DNA of 64,000 nucleotides, from positions 62,001 through 126,000 of the forward strand of contig NZ_BDCF01000005.1 of NCBI RefSeq assembly GCF_001613365.1. Direction: 5' to 3'. Position 1 is the stretch's first letter. The number at the start of each line of letters is the position of its first letter. Below the pieces are notes generated by a model. That model made no database searches and was not told the origin of the DNA. It saw only the letters and a program-made list of their open reading frames with translations. The DNA is from Nocardia xishanensis NBRC 101358 (lineage in GTDB: Bacteria; Actinomycetota; Actinomycetes; Mycobacteriales; Mycobacteriaceae). Below are positions 48,912 to 63,103 of the stretch, piece by piece. The position numbers and the translations under genes were made by a program.

Positions 48912-50185
48912 TCACAGTCCAGTGGGATACGTTTCCGGAGTGACGCCGGATATCCAACGTCTACCGGGGTCGAGGGGTTCGACGGCGGTGGTGTTGTCGA
49001 TGTGGACGATCGCGTCGTATCGGTCGCCGAGACGGCTGTAGAAGTAGTGGCTCCTGCGTTCAGTCCCGGGCTGGTAGATGACGCCGATGGCGCGTTCGAG
49101 GCGCGGATTGCGCAGCAGATCCCGGCATCGCTCCCCGTGCCGGTGCGAATCATGAAGGACCGGATACCTGTGTCGTGCATCAGTTCCTCGGCACTGCTGG
49201 GCAGGGACATACGTACGAGCTTGTGTTCGGCGGGGCCGTCCCATTCGCTCGCTGCCGTGACGGTCCCGTGGCAGGTGGTGAATCCGATGATGCGGCAGCT
49301 GTTATGGTGCCGTTCGCGGACCAGCTGCCCGAGCGAGAGCTGGCCCTCGGCGGCGAGTTCGGTGGCGCGGGCGTCTCCGACGTGGGAGTTGTGCGCCCAC
49401 ACCACGAGTCGTGCCGGCGACCCGGGACGGTCGAGATGATCGGCGAGAGCGTCGAGGGTCGCGGCCATGTGCTCGTCTCGCAGATTCCACGAGGAGACGC
49501 GGTCTCCGAACATGGCGCGGTAGTACGCCTCCGCGTCGCGGACCGTCCATGCGTTGCGCAGAGCGTCGAAGTGCGCTTCGCCATCGTTCACATCGATGTG
49601 GTCGGCGGCGCTGCGCTGAAGGTCGACGAGTTGGCGCACGACTTCGGCCTGGCAGGACTCGCCCGCCCCGAACGCGGCGATGAAACCGTATGCCTGACCA
49701 TCGTCTTCGGAGGTGCGGTCGAAACAGCTGTAGCGTCGTCGCGCGCGTCCGGCCGCGGCGGGGTCGACCGTCTCCAGGTAGGAGATCACGCGCCGCATGG
49801 AGCGGTGCATGCTGTATAGGTCCAGGCCGTAGAACCCGGTGAGCGCTCGCCCCGCGCGGCGCTGTTCGTCGTTGTGCTGACGCAGCCAGTAGACGAATTC
49901 CCGCACCACCGTGTTGCGCCACATCCATGCCGGAAACCGTTCGAAGCCGCTCAACGCGTGCGCCGCCGATTCGTCCGTCCCGAGCCCGCGGACGTAGCGG
50001 TCGACCCGGTGAGCGTCGGGCCAATCCGCCTCGGCCGCGACGCCGTCGAATCCCTTCTCGGTGATGAGCCAGCGGGTGATCGCGGCTCGCGCGGAATAGA
50101 ACTCGTGGGTGCCGTGTGAGGCTTCGCCGATGAGCACGAACCTGGCGTCGCCGACGAGATCCTCCAGCGCCTCCTCGGGTGGCAA
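48912..50185 (-). pseudogene. Erythromycin-esterase-like protein, one-base frameshift
   Basis: The frame from 50185 codes for the family core: [35 protein letters not shown] and [14 protein letters not shown], with the expected His and Glu residues. Near 49133-49136 the reading shifts. The end of the protein ([20 protein letters not shown] and on to PETYPTGL at 48912) is in the next frame. Restoring one G to the GGGG run there would give [11 protein letters not shown] and a continuous protein. The cause may be a real mutation or a homopolymer sequencing error. Rv2030c of the DosR regulon carries this domain behind a phosphoribosyltransferase. The start is unclear: the TTG at 50185 has no ribosome binding site, and the same frame stays open to 50353 without ATG or GTG. 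Confidence 0.75.
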
Positions 50186-50527
50186 GCCTGCGGGCGCCGC
50201 GATCGCTGCCCGGCGCAGCGCCGCGACCGGGTCGGCCAGTGCGGTCGTGGCTTCGGCCGGGGAAGTCGTGAGCAGGTCCCTGACCTGTTGTCGGTGCGGG
50301 GCGCTGTACGGATCTGCGGCAGCTTCGCGATAGCGGCGGCTGCGCGGAAGTCGTCATCAGCGGGTCTTACGTCGCTTGGTGTTCCCTACCGTCGAGCCTG
50401 CTCGGGGGTGCGCCGCCGGGTGAGAGGCATCGTGCCCGCGCCGAGTGGATCATGGTCACCGCATCGGAGTGATGGTCGGCGCGGGCCGGCACCGCGCGAC
50501 GATCGTGGCCAGAGGACCCGGCGATCG

Positions 50528-50541
50528 GTGACCTTCGGCCG
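50528..50541. promoter_or_regulatory. DosR-like box GTGAC-CTTC-GGCCG
   Basis: Matches 7 of 10 arm positions of the DosR core but is nearly the consensus seen across this island. Centred 79 bases before the SDR gene start at 50614. The rest of the 428-base gap to the esterase start shows only the open frame noted for that gene. Confidence 0.5.
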
Positions 50542-50613
50542 TCACATATGCCCTCGGTACGCACGATGCTGAATTTCGAAGGAACCGGGCGCAGCCGAAA
50601 GGTGTTGATCGTC

Positions 50614-51366
50614 ATGGCCGAACTCACAGGCAGAAGCGCCGTCGTCACCGGCGGGGCGCGCGGAATCGGCGCCGCTGTCGTAGCCGCCCTGGCCAAGGAG
50701 CGACTCTCGGTCGTCGCAGGCGATCTGCTCGACTCCCAGGGCAGGGCGCTGGCGGAATCACTGGGCCCGAATGTGATCTTCCGCCGCTTGGACGTGACCG
50801 ACGAGGCGGGCTGGTGTGCGGTCCTGGATGACGCCGAGGCGGAGTTCGGTCCGCTGGCGGTACTGATCAACAATGCCGGAATCGCCGACTTCGGCACTGT
50901 CGAGTCCGAGCCTCCCGCTATGTTCCGTCATGTCATCGATGTCAACCTCTACGGCGCCTGGCTTGGCATGCACCTGGCCGCGCCGCGGTTGCGGGCCGCG
51001 GGCGGCGGGGTCATCGTCAACGTCTCGTCCGCCGCCGGGCTGATCGGCTACGCGGGCGTCGGCGCCTACGTCGCGAGCAAGTGGGGTTTGCGAGGCCTGA
51101 CCAAAGCCGCCGCCCTGGAGCTGGGACGCGCGAACATCCGCGTCTGTTCGATACATCCCGGCCCGATCCGCACGCCGATGACCTCGGCGATGGACGAATC
51201 CGTAGTCGCGAACCAGCCGCTGGCACGCTTCGGCCAACCGGAGGAGGTCGCCGCGATGGTGCGCTTCCTGGTCACCGAGGCCACCTTCTCGACCGGCTCG
51301 GAGTTCGTGCTCGACGGTGGCGCCACCGCCGGTCAGGTACTCGACCTGCCGGACGAATCCCGATGA
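50614..51366 (+). CDS. Short-chain dehydrogenase/reductase (Rv2002-like)
   Basis: 250 residues. It has VTGGARGIGAA, NNAGIADFG, catalytic NVSSAAGLIGYAGVGAYVASK, and the late FSTGSEFVLDGGATAG. The pattern IHPGPIRTPMT with a YxTGAEFVVDGG-type end resembles Rv2002, a hydroxysteroid dehydrogenase encoded amid DosR genes. ATG 50614 is preferred; AAAGG is 12 bases upstream, so GTG 50602 is also possible. It leads an operon with an Acg-like nitroreductase and a universal stress protein. Confidence 0.85.
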   Translation: MAELTGRSAVVTGGARGIGAAVVAALAKERLSVVAGDLLDSQGRALAESLGPNVIFRRLDVTDEAGWCAVLDDAEAEFGPLAVLINNAGIADFGTVESEPPAMFRHVIDVNLYGAWLGMHLAAPRLRAAGGGVIVNVSSAAGLIGYAGVGAYVASKWGLRGLTKAAALELGRANIRVCSIHPGPIRTPMTSAMDESVVANQPLARFGQPEEVAAMVRFLVTEATFSTGSEFVLDGGATAGQVLDLPDESR

Positions 51367-51376
51367 GAGGTAAGCG

Positions 51377-52366
51377 ATGACGAGAACACATCCCGATCAG
51401 GAGACGCTTCGAGCCGCGTTGGCTTTGGCATCGCGGGCGCCGTCGGTGCACAACACCCAGCCGTGGCTGTGGCGAGTCGGGCACGAGACCGTGCACCTGT
51501 ACGCGGACGACAGCCGGAGGCTGCCGCACACCGACCCGGATGGACGCGACCTGCTGCTGAGTTGCGGTGCGGCGTTGCATCATCTGCGAGTGGCGGCCCG
51601 CGCGGAGGGGTGGGAGACGACGATCCATCGGCTGCCGAATCCGGCCGCGCCCGAGCATCTCGCGTCGGTGGAATTCCGTCCCACCACATGCGGCTCCGAA
51701 GATGTCGAGCTGGCGCGCGCCATCAGCAAGCGAAGCACCGATCGTCGTCGCTACAGCTCCTGGGAGGTGCCGGCCGCGCACATCGAGGCCATCATCGCCG
51801 CGGGAGCTGAGACCGGCGTGCTCGTGCGCGATGTCGAGGCCGAACCCGCGCGGACCCAGTTGCTGCGAGCGTTCGAACAGGCGGCATCGCAACACGCGCG
51901 CGATGTCTCCTACGGTGCCGAACTCGCGCAGTGGAGCGGCAGGCACGTGTCACCGCAAGGTGTGCCGGCGCGGAATGTGGTGGCGACCGGCTCGGATCCG
52001 GCGGTGCGCCGGTTCTCGAGTCCAGGATTGGCGCAGGCTGTGGTGCGCGATATCGACGCCGCCGACCGGATGCTGCTGCTGAGCACGAGCAGCGACGACC
52101 GGATGTCCCAGTTGCGAGCCGGTGAGGCCGCAAGCGCGGTGCTGCTGACCGCCACGAGACTTGGGCTGGCGACGTGTCCGCTGACCGAGCCGATGGAGTT
52201 GCCCGACACCAGGAAACGCATTCGCGCCGACGTTCTGGACGACACCGGATTTCCGCAGATCGTCGTCCGGCTCGGTTGGGCGGTGACGAGTGCCGATCCG
52301 GTCCCGTCCACGCTGCGCCGCCCGCTCGACGAGGTGGTGCGTCCGCTGGATTCGCCTGGTTCGTGA
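51377..52366 (+). CDS. Acg-like nitroreductase family protein
   Basis: 329 residues, paralogous to the protein at 31665. Shared blocks are RAPSVHNTQPWLWRV, SCGAALHHLRVAARAEGW, SSDDRMSQLRAGEAASAVLL and GLATCPLTEPMEL. Probable FMN-binding fold with a closed active site, as in Rv2032. GAGAGG lies 6 bases before the ATG, and the gene is 10 bases after the SDR stop. The stress role is inferred from family and context. Confidence 0.86.
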   Translation: MTRTHPDQETLRAALALASRAPSVHNTQPWLWRVGHETVHLYADDSRRLPHTDPDGRDLLLSCGAALHHLRVAARAEGWETTIHRLPNPAAPEHLASVEFRPTTCGSEDVELARAISKRSTDRRRYSSWEVPAAHIEAIIAAGAETGVLVRDVEAEPARTQLLRAFEQAASQHARDVSYGAELAQWSGRHVSPQGVPARNVVATGSDPAVRRFSSPGLAQAVVRDIDAADRMLLLSTSSDDRMSQLRAGEAASAVLLTATRLGLATCPLTEPMELPDTRKRIRADVLDDTGFPQIVVRLGWAVTSADPVPSTLRRPLDEVVRPLDSPGS

Positions 52367-52401
52367 CGGGCGTGCCGCGCATCGGACCGGAGGACAATGC
52401 G

Positions 52402-53295
52402 ATGACCGAGAGCTCGACCGCGCACACCGGACCGAGCGACCAACCGATCGTGGTCGCCGTCGACGGTTCGGCCACCTCGTATCACGCGGCGGCGTGGGCG
52501 GCCGCCGATGCCGCACTGCATCGGTGCACGCTGCACATCGTCACCTCGGTCGCTGTCCGGCACGGACACGGCGCGATGCCGACCGATACCCATGTGGAGT
52601 GGCTGCGCAAGGATGGGGAACGGGTGCTCACCGAGGCCGCGCGCGTGGCCAGGACGACGGCGCCGGGTGAAGCGCTGACGATCGGTACCGAACTGACTCT
52701 CGAGCCGATCATCCCGGATCTGATCGAGAGATCCAGACGCGTCAGAACACTGGTTGTCGGCAGTCGCGGGCTCGGGGCGTTCCGGCGTGAGTTGCTCGGC
52801 TCGGTGAGCACGGCGGTGACCCGGCACGCGCACTGTCCGGTCGCGATCGTGCGCTCGACTTCGGCGACCGACGCCTTCTCCTCGGGCAAACCGGTCTTGG
52901 TCGGCGTGGACGGGACTGCGAACAGCGTCCCCGCCATCGAATTCGCCTTCGACGAGGCGTCGCGACGCGAGGTCGGCCTGATCGCGCTGCACGCGTGGAG
53001 TGATTCGAGCGGGATCGACCTCGTCCCGGGCTGGGACGCCGTGCGGGAACGAGAAGACGCGTTGCTCGCGGAGAATCTGGCCGGATTCGGCGAACGCTAC
53101 CCGGATGTGCCGGTGCGGCGTGTGCTGGTCCGCGACCAGCCGGTTCGGTCCCTGGTCGATCAGTCGGAGGATGCCCAGCTGGTCGTGGTGGGCAGCCACG
53201 GCCGTGGCGGGTTCACCGGCATGTTGCTCGGTTCGACCAGCGTCGCCTTGCTCCATGCGGTGGAGTGCCCGGTCATCGTCGTGCGTGAGCGATGA
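52402..53295 (+). CDS. Universal stress protein, tandem domains
   Basis: 297 residues with two Usp domains. The nucleotide loops are LVVGSRGLGAFRRELLGSVST and LVVVGSHGRGGFTGMLLGSTSV. GGAGG (52389-52393) precedes ATG 52402. Third gene of the SDR-nitroreductase-Usp operon, 35 bases after the previous stop. It converges on the PEP synthase gene 19 bases away. Confidence 0.9.
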   Translation: MTESSTAHTGPSDQPIVVAVDGSATSYHAAAWAAADAALHRCTLHIVTSVAVRHGHGAMPTDTHVEWLRKDGERVLTEAARVARTTAPGEALTIGTELTLEPIIPDLIERSRRVRTLVVGSRGLGAFRRELLGSVSTAVTRHAHCPVAIVRSTSATDAFSSGKPVLVGVDGTANSVPAIEFAFDEASRREVGLIALHAWSDSSGIDLVPGWDAVREREDALLAENLAGFGERYPDVPVRRVLVRDQPVRSLVDQSEDAQLVVVGSHGRGGFTGMLLGSTSVALLHAVECPVIVVRER

Positions 53296-53314
53296 GAACC
53301 GGGGGTGAGCCTCG

Positions 53315-55621
53315 TCAGTAGGCATCCCCCCGTGCGGACAGCGCCTGTTCGAGCAGAACTCGCCGCTCGGCGGCGGCGATCGCCCGGCGTGCCGCGGGCA
53401 CGGCGTCCGGTGTCACCGAGATCGAGGTGATGCCCATCCGCACCAAGTACTCCGCGAACTCGGGCCGCGTCGAAGGCGCCTGGCCGCAAAGCGACGACGT
53501 GATCCGCAGCCGCCGAGCTGTCTCGACGATCTTCCCGATCGCGTCGAGCACGGCGGGGTCGGATTCGTCGAACAGATCGGCGCACGTAGCGGAGTCGCGG
53601 TCGACGCCGAGCATCAGCTGGGTGAGGTCGTTGCTGCCGATCGAGACGCCGTCGACGCCCATGCCTACGTATTCGGGCAGCCAGTGCACGACGGAGGGCA
53701 CCTCCGCCATCACCCAGCGGTGCAGTCCGCGCTGGCCGCCCAGCGGGCTCTGGTCGACCAAGTCGAGGCACGCCTCGAGCTCCCACCGGGTACGCACGAA
53801 CGGAATCATCAGGTGCAGGTTCGGAGTACGTTCCCGGACTCGGGCCAGCGCGGTGAGCTCCAAGGCGAACACGTCGGGCTCGCGGATGTAGCGGTAGCAG
53901 CCGCGGTAGCCGATCATCGGATTGCGTTCGTCCGGTTCGTAGTCGCTTCCGCCGACGAGGTCACGGAATTCGTTGCTGCGCAGGTCGGTCGCTCGATAGA
54001 CCACCGGCCGCGGGGCGAATGCCGTCGTGATTCGCTGCACGGACTGGGACAGACGTTCGATGAAAAGGTCCTGCTCGCCGTGGGCGATCAGATCCCGTGG
54101 ATGGCGTCCGTCGAGCGCCTGCGTGATCAGCGTTTCCGCGCGCAGCAGACCGACGCCGTCCACGTCGGTGCCCGCGAGACGTTCGGCGACCTCGGGTAGC
54201 GCGAGATTGAGGTAGATACGGGTCGCGGTCGGTTCCGCCGCGGCGATCGGCGCCGCGGGCCGTGGCACGGCTTGCACCGCTTCCGATCGGCCCGCGCGGA
54301 TCTGGCCTGCGGAGCCGTCGACGGTCACGACGACGCCGTCGGTGAGCGTGGTGGTGGCCGTACGGGTGCCTACCACGCACGGCACGCCGAGTTCGCGCGC
54401 GACGATCGCGGCATGGCACGTCATCCCGCCGCTGTCGGTGACCAGGGCCGACGCTCGTGAGATGGTGGGCAGCCAGTCGGGATTGGTCATGGTCGCGACG
54501 AGTACTTCACCGACCCGAAGTGCCGAGCCCTCCGCCGGCGAATGCAGGATGCGCGCGGCGCCGCTGGCTTGGCCCGGTGCCGCCGCGAGACCCTGGAGCA
54601 GAACCTGAGCCGGTGTCCGTTCAGCGACCGGATGTTCCGCATCCGCGCGGTCGGCCAGTGTGGTGATGGGCCGTGCCTGCACCAGCCACAGCCGCTCGTC
54701 GTCGAATGCCCACTCGACGTCCTGCGGCCTGCCGCCGTGCAGCTGTTCTACCTGCAAGGCTGTGCGGGCCACGGACACCGCCTCGTCCTCGCTGAGCACC
54801 TGGGCCGCGGCCTCGTCCTCGCCCAGCTGGACGCGCTGGTCGCCGGTGGGTCCCGGCACGATGGCGAACCCTTGATGGCCGGTGCGAGCGGAGATCAGCG
54901 TGGGCCCTTCTGGGTCCAGCGTGTAGGTGTCGGGTTCGGTCGATCCGGACACCACGACCTCGCCTTGGCCGCGCGCCGCCTCGATCACCACGCGATCCAG
55001 GCGGCCGGTCGCCGGGTCGGCGGTGAAGGCGACGCCAGACCTGCGTGCCGCGACCATACGCTGCACGACCACCGCGATATCAGGACGTTCGTGCATCTCG
55101 CGGCGAGCGCGGTAGGTGAGCACTCGGGGAGTGAAGAGGGACGCCCAGCAGTCGACGACGGCGTCCATCAGCCGATCGTCGCCGCGAACATTGGTCCGCG
55201 AGAGGTTCATTCCCGCGAAGGAGGCGGTCGCACTGTCTTCGCCGACCGCCGACGAGCGCACCGCGACGGGCGCTGAATCGCCCAGCCGGTGGTAGGCGGC
55301 CAGTACGGCGGCGTGCACTCCCGCCGCCATCGGCGACTGGTGGACGAGCTCGCGCATCCGGGCGCACAGTTCGTCCAGTCGCGCGCCGTCCGAGCGAGCG
55401 CTCTGCGCCGCGGCCTCCAGCGCCTCGGCATGCAGAGTGTCGAGTTCGGCGCCGTGCGGACCGTGGATGATCACCTCCTCGTAACACGATTTGAGGATCA
55501 CGTACCCGGGCGGCACCGGAAGTCGTCCCGCCACCAGCTCACCGAGATTCGCTCCCTTCCCGCCGGCGCGGTCCGCATCCGTCAGCCGCAGGTCGGCCAG
55601 GTCGGCCACGTAGTCGCCCAT
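53315..55621 (-). CDS. ppsA: Phosphoenolpyruvate synthase
   Basis: 768 residues. N-terminal ATP-grasp domain ([28 protein letters not shown]). The phosphohistidine domain has H403 in [23 protein letters not shown]. The C-terminal PEP/pyruvate barrel has MIPFVRT and [19 protein letters not shown]. It makes PEP, AMP and phosphate from pyruvate and ATP, feeding gluconeogenesis. ATG 55621 has GGAG 6-7 bases upstream. A DosR-like box sits 74-87 bases upstream, so carbon flow to PEP may rise in hypoxia. Confidence 0.92.
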   Translation of the reverse strand: MGDYVADLADLRLTDADRAGGKGANLGELVAGRLPVPPGYVILKSCYEEVIIHGPHGAELDTLHAEALEAAAQSARSDGARLDELCARMRELVHQSPMAAGVHAAVLAAYHRLGDSAPVAVRSSAVGEDSATASFAGMNLSRTNVRGDDRLMDAVVDCWASLFTPRVLTYRARREMHERPDIAVVVQRMVAARRSGVAFTADPATGRLDRVVIEAARGQGEVVVSGSTEPDTYTLDPEGPTLISARTGHQGFAIVPGPTGDQRVQLGEDEAAAQVLSEDEAVSVARTALQVEQLHGGRPQDVEWAFDDERLWLVQARPITTLADRADAEHPVAERTPAQVLLQGLAAAPGQASGAARILHSPAEGSALRVGEVLVATMTNPDWLPTISRASALVTDSGGMTCHAAIVARELGVPCVVGTRTATTTLTDGVVVTVDGSAGQIRAGRSEAVQAVPRPAAPIAAAEPTATRIYLNLALPEVAERLAGTDVDGVGLLRAETLITQALDGRHPRDLIAHGEQDLFIERLSQSVQRITTAFAPRPVVYRATDLRSNEFRDLVGGSDYEPDERNPMIGYRGCYRYIREPDVFALELTALARVRERTPNLHLMIPFVRTRWELEACLDLVDQSPLGGQRGLHRWVMAEVPSVVHWLPEYVGMGVDGVSIGSNDLTQLMLGVDRDSATCADLFDESDPAVLDAIGKIVETARRLRITSSLCGQAPSTRPEFAEYLVRMGITSISVTPDAVPAARRAIAAAERRVLLEQALSARGDAY

Positions 55622-55694
55622 AACTGCTCCGATCGGTCGCATGTCGAACGTCGCGTGTGTAGTCAGCCTCGCTCTGCGCGGTGTCCGTTCACCA

Positions 55695-55708
55695 CGGCCG
55701 AAGGTCCC
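55695..55708. promoter_or_regulatory. DosR-like box (reverse strand GGGAC-CTTC-GGCCG)
   Basis: Matches 8 of 10 arm positions and is centred 80 bases before the ppsA start. It is almost the exact island consensus. Confidence 0.6.
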
Positions 55709-55810
55709 ATCGTTCGGCCCGTTCGGCCCCCGGCCGCCGCTCCACCGGTCCCGACCCAGCCGCGCGGTCGAGCGCGGGCGCCATCGCCCCAGCGAATCCG
55801 ATCGGTAGCG

Positions 55811-56992
55811 TCACGGTGTGTCTCCCTGCGGGGTGGCGGACGGGTGCCCGGTCAGGTGCCTGCCGCGCGGCGGCAAACCGAGCGCGGAGCGATCACAGGC
55901 GAGGACCAGGTCGGTCGAGGTGATCAGCCCGGTGAGCCTGCCGTCGGCGCCGACGACGGCGACCGCGTCCAGATTGGGACGAAGTACCACACGGGACGCG
56001 ACGTCGATCAACGGTTCGTCCTCCCGGGCCAGAGCGCCTGCGGGCAGCGCCCGTGCGGCACTGCCCACCGTCGTGGTAGCGCGTGCCGGTGCGGTCACCG
56101 CCGCCAGATCCGACCATGCCACCACCGCGACCGGGTGACCTGTGTCGTCGACGACGGGAAACACCCGATGCCCGCTGTCCGCCGCGTCCGAGCGCAGCAG
56201 TGCGGCGATCGGCCAGACCGCAGGGATCGCCATCGGGCGCGCGGTCATCACGTCGCGAACCACGCTGTGGCCCAGTCGGTGTCGCAATCCGGCGACGGTG
56301 AGTTCGGCGTGCGCCGCCGACTGCAGGAACCAGCCGAGCAGCATCAGCCACAGTCCACCCAGATGCCCGAGCAGGATCAGTTCGGCGATACCGATCAGCA
56401 GCAGAAGCGTGCCGAGAAACTGCCCGCTGCGTGCGGCCGAAGTCGCCGCGCGCAACCGGTCACCGGTGCGCCGCCAGATCACCGCGCGCAGCACGCGGCC
56501 ACCGTCGAGGGGTGCGCCGGGCAGGAGATTGAACAGCCCCAAGACCGTGTTCATCACGGCCAGCCACGCCAGGACCGCGGTGATCGGCCCGTCCGGATCC
56601 ACCGCCGCGACGGCGGCGCCGGCGAAGAACGCCACGGCGGCGATTCCGAGACTGGTCAGTGGACCGGCCAATGCGATGCGCAGGTCGGCCCGCGCATCCC
56701 GCGTCTCCTCGGTCAATTCGGAAACACCACCCAGCAGCCACAACACGATCGCCTCGACCTGAACCCCGTTACGCCGGGCGACGATCGAATGGGCCAGTTC
56801 ATGAGCGAGCAGCGCCGCGCAGAGCGCGACGGCGCCGGTGACGGCCGTCGCCCACACCACCACGGTGGATGCGGTGCCGGTCAGATAGGAGGCAAGGACC
56901 CAGGCAAACAGTCCGACGGTGACCAGCACCGACCAGTGCGCGCCGAGACGGATGCCCGCGATCCGGCCGAGCGGAAAGGTTTGACGCATCAT
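55811..56992 (-). CDS. M50 site-2 protease with CBS domains (Rv2625c-like)
   Basis: 393 residues. Six or so membrane helices in the first 230 residues hold the zinc site HELAH (H64, E65, H68) and the third ligand in LLPGAPLDGGR. Two CBS domains occupy about 245-380 (VMTARPMAIPAVW and GLITSTDLVLACDRS). Rv2625c, next to hrp1 in the DosR regulon, has this design. It would cut membrane proteins within the bilayer, gated by a ligand of the CBS pair. Its ATG overlaps the DUF2267 stop (ATGA). Confidence 0.9.
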   Translation of the reverse strand: MMRQTFPLGRIAGIRLGAHWSVLVTVGLFAWVLASYLTGTASTVVVWATAVTGAVALCAALLAHELAHSIVARRNGVQVEAIVLWLLGGVSELTEETRDARADLRIALAGPLTSLGIAAVAFFAGAAVAAVDPDGPITAVLAWLAVMNTVLGLFNLLPGAPLDGGRVLRAVIWRRTGDRLRAATSAARSGQFLGTLLLLIGIAELILLGHLGGLWLMLLGWFLQSAAHAELTVAGLRHRLGHSVVRDVMTARPMAIPAVWPIAALLRSDAADSGHRVFPVVDDTGHPVAVVAWSDLAAVTAPARATTTVGSAARALPAGALAREDEPLIDVASRVVLRPNLDAVAVVGADGRLTGLITSTDLVLACDRSALGLPPRGRHLTGHPSATPQGDTP

Positions 56993-57660
56993 CGTGTGTG
57001 TGGCGGGTCAGCTGCCGGGATCCCGGATCCGGTCAGCCCCTCGGCGAGCAGAATTCGATGGGCCTCCTGCGCGGCCGACACGCGTGCGGCGCCGGGCGAC
57101 GCACCTCCGAGCGGATTCTCCAGTCCGCGCACGAGGACGGCAACGGCCTCGGACAGAGCGTGCAGCCGAATGTCGATTTCGTCGAAGCGGGAGGGATCTT
57201 TCCGCCCGGCGAGACTCGCCGTCAACGTACCGGCGAATTCGGCGCCGACCAGAATGCGCCGCAGATCCTCTGGCAGCAGGGCGAAGACGTGTTCGAGCTG
57301 GCCGGGGGAGAACAAGCCGTTGAGCGTGTCGGTCACCGACCCTGCCAGTGCCACCGCCTCGTCGCTCGTGACGCCTGCTTCGTGAGCGAATTGATCGAGG
57401 AAGGAGGAGACGTCGTGGGAAACGGGGACATGAGCGGGTACCCAGTCCTCGAAGTAGATTCCGCGCAGCATTTCGGGCAATTGCGCGCTCAGATGTGCGC
57501 TCGCGTTGACACCGATGCGGTCACGGACGGTGTGTAGCCAGGCGCGCAGAACGCGGTGTGCGAACGCCCGGTCGTTGGTGGCGAGGCCGTCGGCGACGGC
57601 GCGCAGCCACTCGTGGGCGGTGTGGATCGCGGGCGCGAGTGGGTCGCGGTGGTAGCTCAT
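56989..57660 (-). CDS. DUF2267 protein
   Basis: 223 residues, clear paralogue of the protein at 41855. Shared blocks are IHTAHEWLRAVADGLATNDR, LPEMLRGIYFEDWVPAHVPV, SPGQLEHVFALLPEDLR and the last AAQEAHRILLAEGL. GAAAGG lies before ATG 57660. It lies between a flavodoxin (14 bases upstream) and the M50 protease (overlapping), forming a three-gene operon. Function unknown. Confidence 0.82.
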   Translation of the reverse strand: MSYHRDPLAPAIHTAHEWLRAVADGLATNDRAFAHRVLRAWLHTVRDRIGVNASAHLSAQLPEMLRGIYFEDWVPAHVPVSHDVSSFLDQFAHEAGVTSDEAVALAGSVTDTLNGLFSPGQLEHVFALLPEDLRRILVGAEFAGTLTASLAGRKDPSRFDEIDIRLHALSEAVAVLVRGLENPLGGASPGAARVSAAQEAHRILLAEGLTGSGIPAADPPHTR

Positions 57661-57673
57661 GGGCTGCGGCCTT

Positions 57674-58240
57674 TCACGGATGGATCGTGGTGGAACGCGC
57701 TGGTGGCAGCCGCAGACTGTGGGCGATGGTGTCGGTCCACGAGCGGATCTCCGCCCAGTTACGCAGATCCCCGTACTGACCATTGCCGAGTAGCCGGTAG
57801 AGGGTCCGGGTCCGCAGCGAAATGCCGTCGCGGTCGTAGCGGCCGGCGAATGCCCGGTAGTCGTGCGCGGCGATCGAATCGCGTAGCGCGGCGATCTTTC
57901 TCGGAACGATCCGGGCGAGCCGGCGGCCGACCGGGCCGCGCAGCGCCGGGACGAGTCCGACACTGAACAACCACACGTCTCGGTTCGTCAGCTCGTCGCG
58001 ATGGGCGTGCACGTAGCCGTCGACGGCGGGGAGGAGTTTCATGTTGTGCACCGCGCTGCCGAGCACGAGGGTGTCGAAGCGGGACAGGTCGGGCGCATGG
58101 TCGATGTCGGCGAGCTCGACGACCGCGTCGCGCCCGGACAGTTCGGTGCCGATGAATTCGGCGATGTCGCGGGTGGATCCCTGTTCGGTCGCGTAGACGA
58201 CCGCGATGCGGTGTTTGTCCTTGTCCTTGTCCTTGTCCAT
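57674..58240 (-). CDS. Flavodoxin-domain protein
   Basis: 188 residues. The FMN phosphate loop is YATEQGSTRDIAEFI, and LVLGSAVHNMKLLPAV and LFSVGLVPALRGPVG follow, as in HemG/flavodoxin-like proteins. The N-terminus is a run of Asp-Lys repeats (MDKDKDKDKH) encoded by a hexanucleotide repeat. As first gene of the operon with DUF2267 and M50 protease, behind a 9-of-10 DosR-like box, it may supply electrons or act as a redox relay in hypoxia. Confidence 0.82.
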   Translation of the reverse strand: MDKDKDKDKHRIAVVYATEQGSTRDIAEFIGTELSGRDAVVELADIDHAPDLSRFDTLVLGSAVHNMKLLPAVDGYVHAHRDELTNRDVWLFSVGLVPALRGPVGRRLARIVPRKIAALRDSIAAHDYRAFAGRYDRDGISLRTRTLYRLLGNGQYGDLRNWAEIRSWTDTIAHSLRLPPARSTTIHP

Positions 58241-58298
58241 GCCCAAGAGCCTTCTAGCATCGGTCCAGCTCGGTGAGAGGATTCGTGCCCGGGCCGAC

Positions 58299-58312
58299 GG
58301 GACCATGGTCAC
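58299..58312. promoter_or_regulatory. DosR-like box GGGAC-CATG-GTCAC
   Basis: Matches 9 of 10 arm positions and is centred 65 bases before the flavodoxin ATG. Confidence 0.65.
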
Positions 58313-58363
58313 CGCCGAGGCCGACGGGGACGTTCGCCGAGGCGTGAACGTTGTGGGCACGGC

Positions 58364-61090
<2,727 letters not shown>

Positions 61091-61152
61091 GGTGCCGCCG
61101 CCTCCTCGGGTGCTCGTGCCACGAGCGTGCGCCCTGCCGTGCTCGCCGTACA

Positions 61153-61166
61153 GGGGCGAAGGTCCC
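61153..61166. promoter_or_regulatory. DosR-like box (reverse strand GGGAC-CTTC-GCCCC)
   Basis: Matches 9 of 10 arm positions. It is centred 69 bases before the ctpF start and 129 bases before the divergent acsA start. Confidence 0.65.
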
Positions 61167-61288
61167 GTTCTGGTGGGCACTACCGCCGGGCGCAACGGGC
61201 GGAAACGACGGAGGTCACCGGCAGCCAAGGTCTTTACGCCCTGCCGGAGCAGGCCGAGGCTGTCGTTGACTTGAGCACGGAGGCCGAA

Positions 61289-63099
<1,811 letters not shown>

Positions 63100-63103
<4 letters not shown>

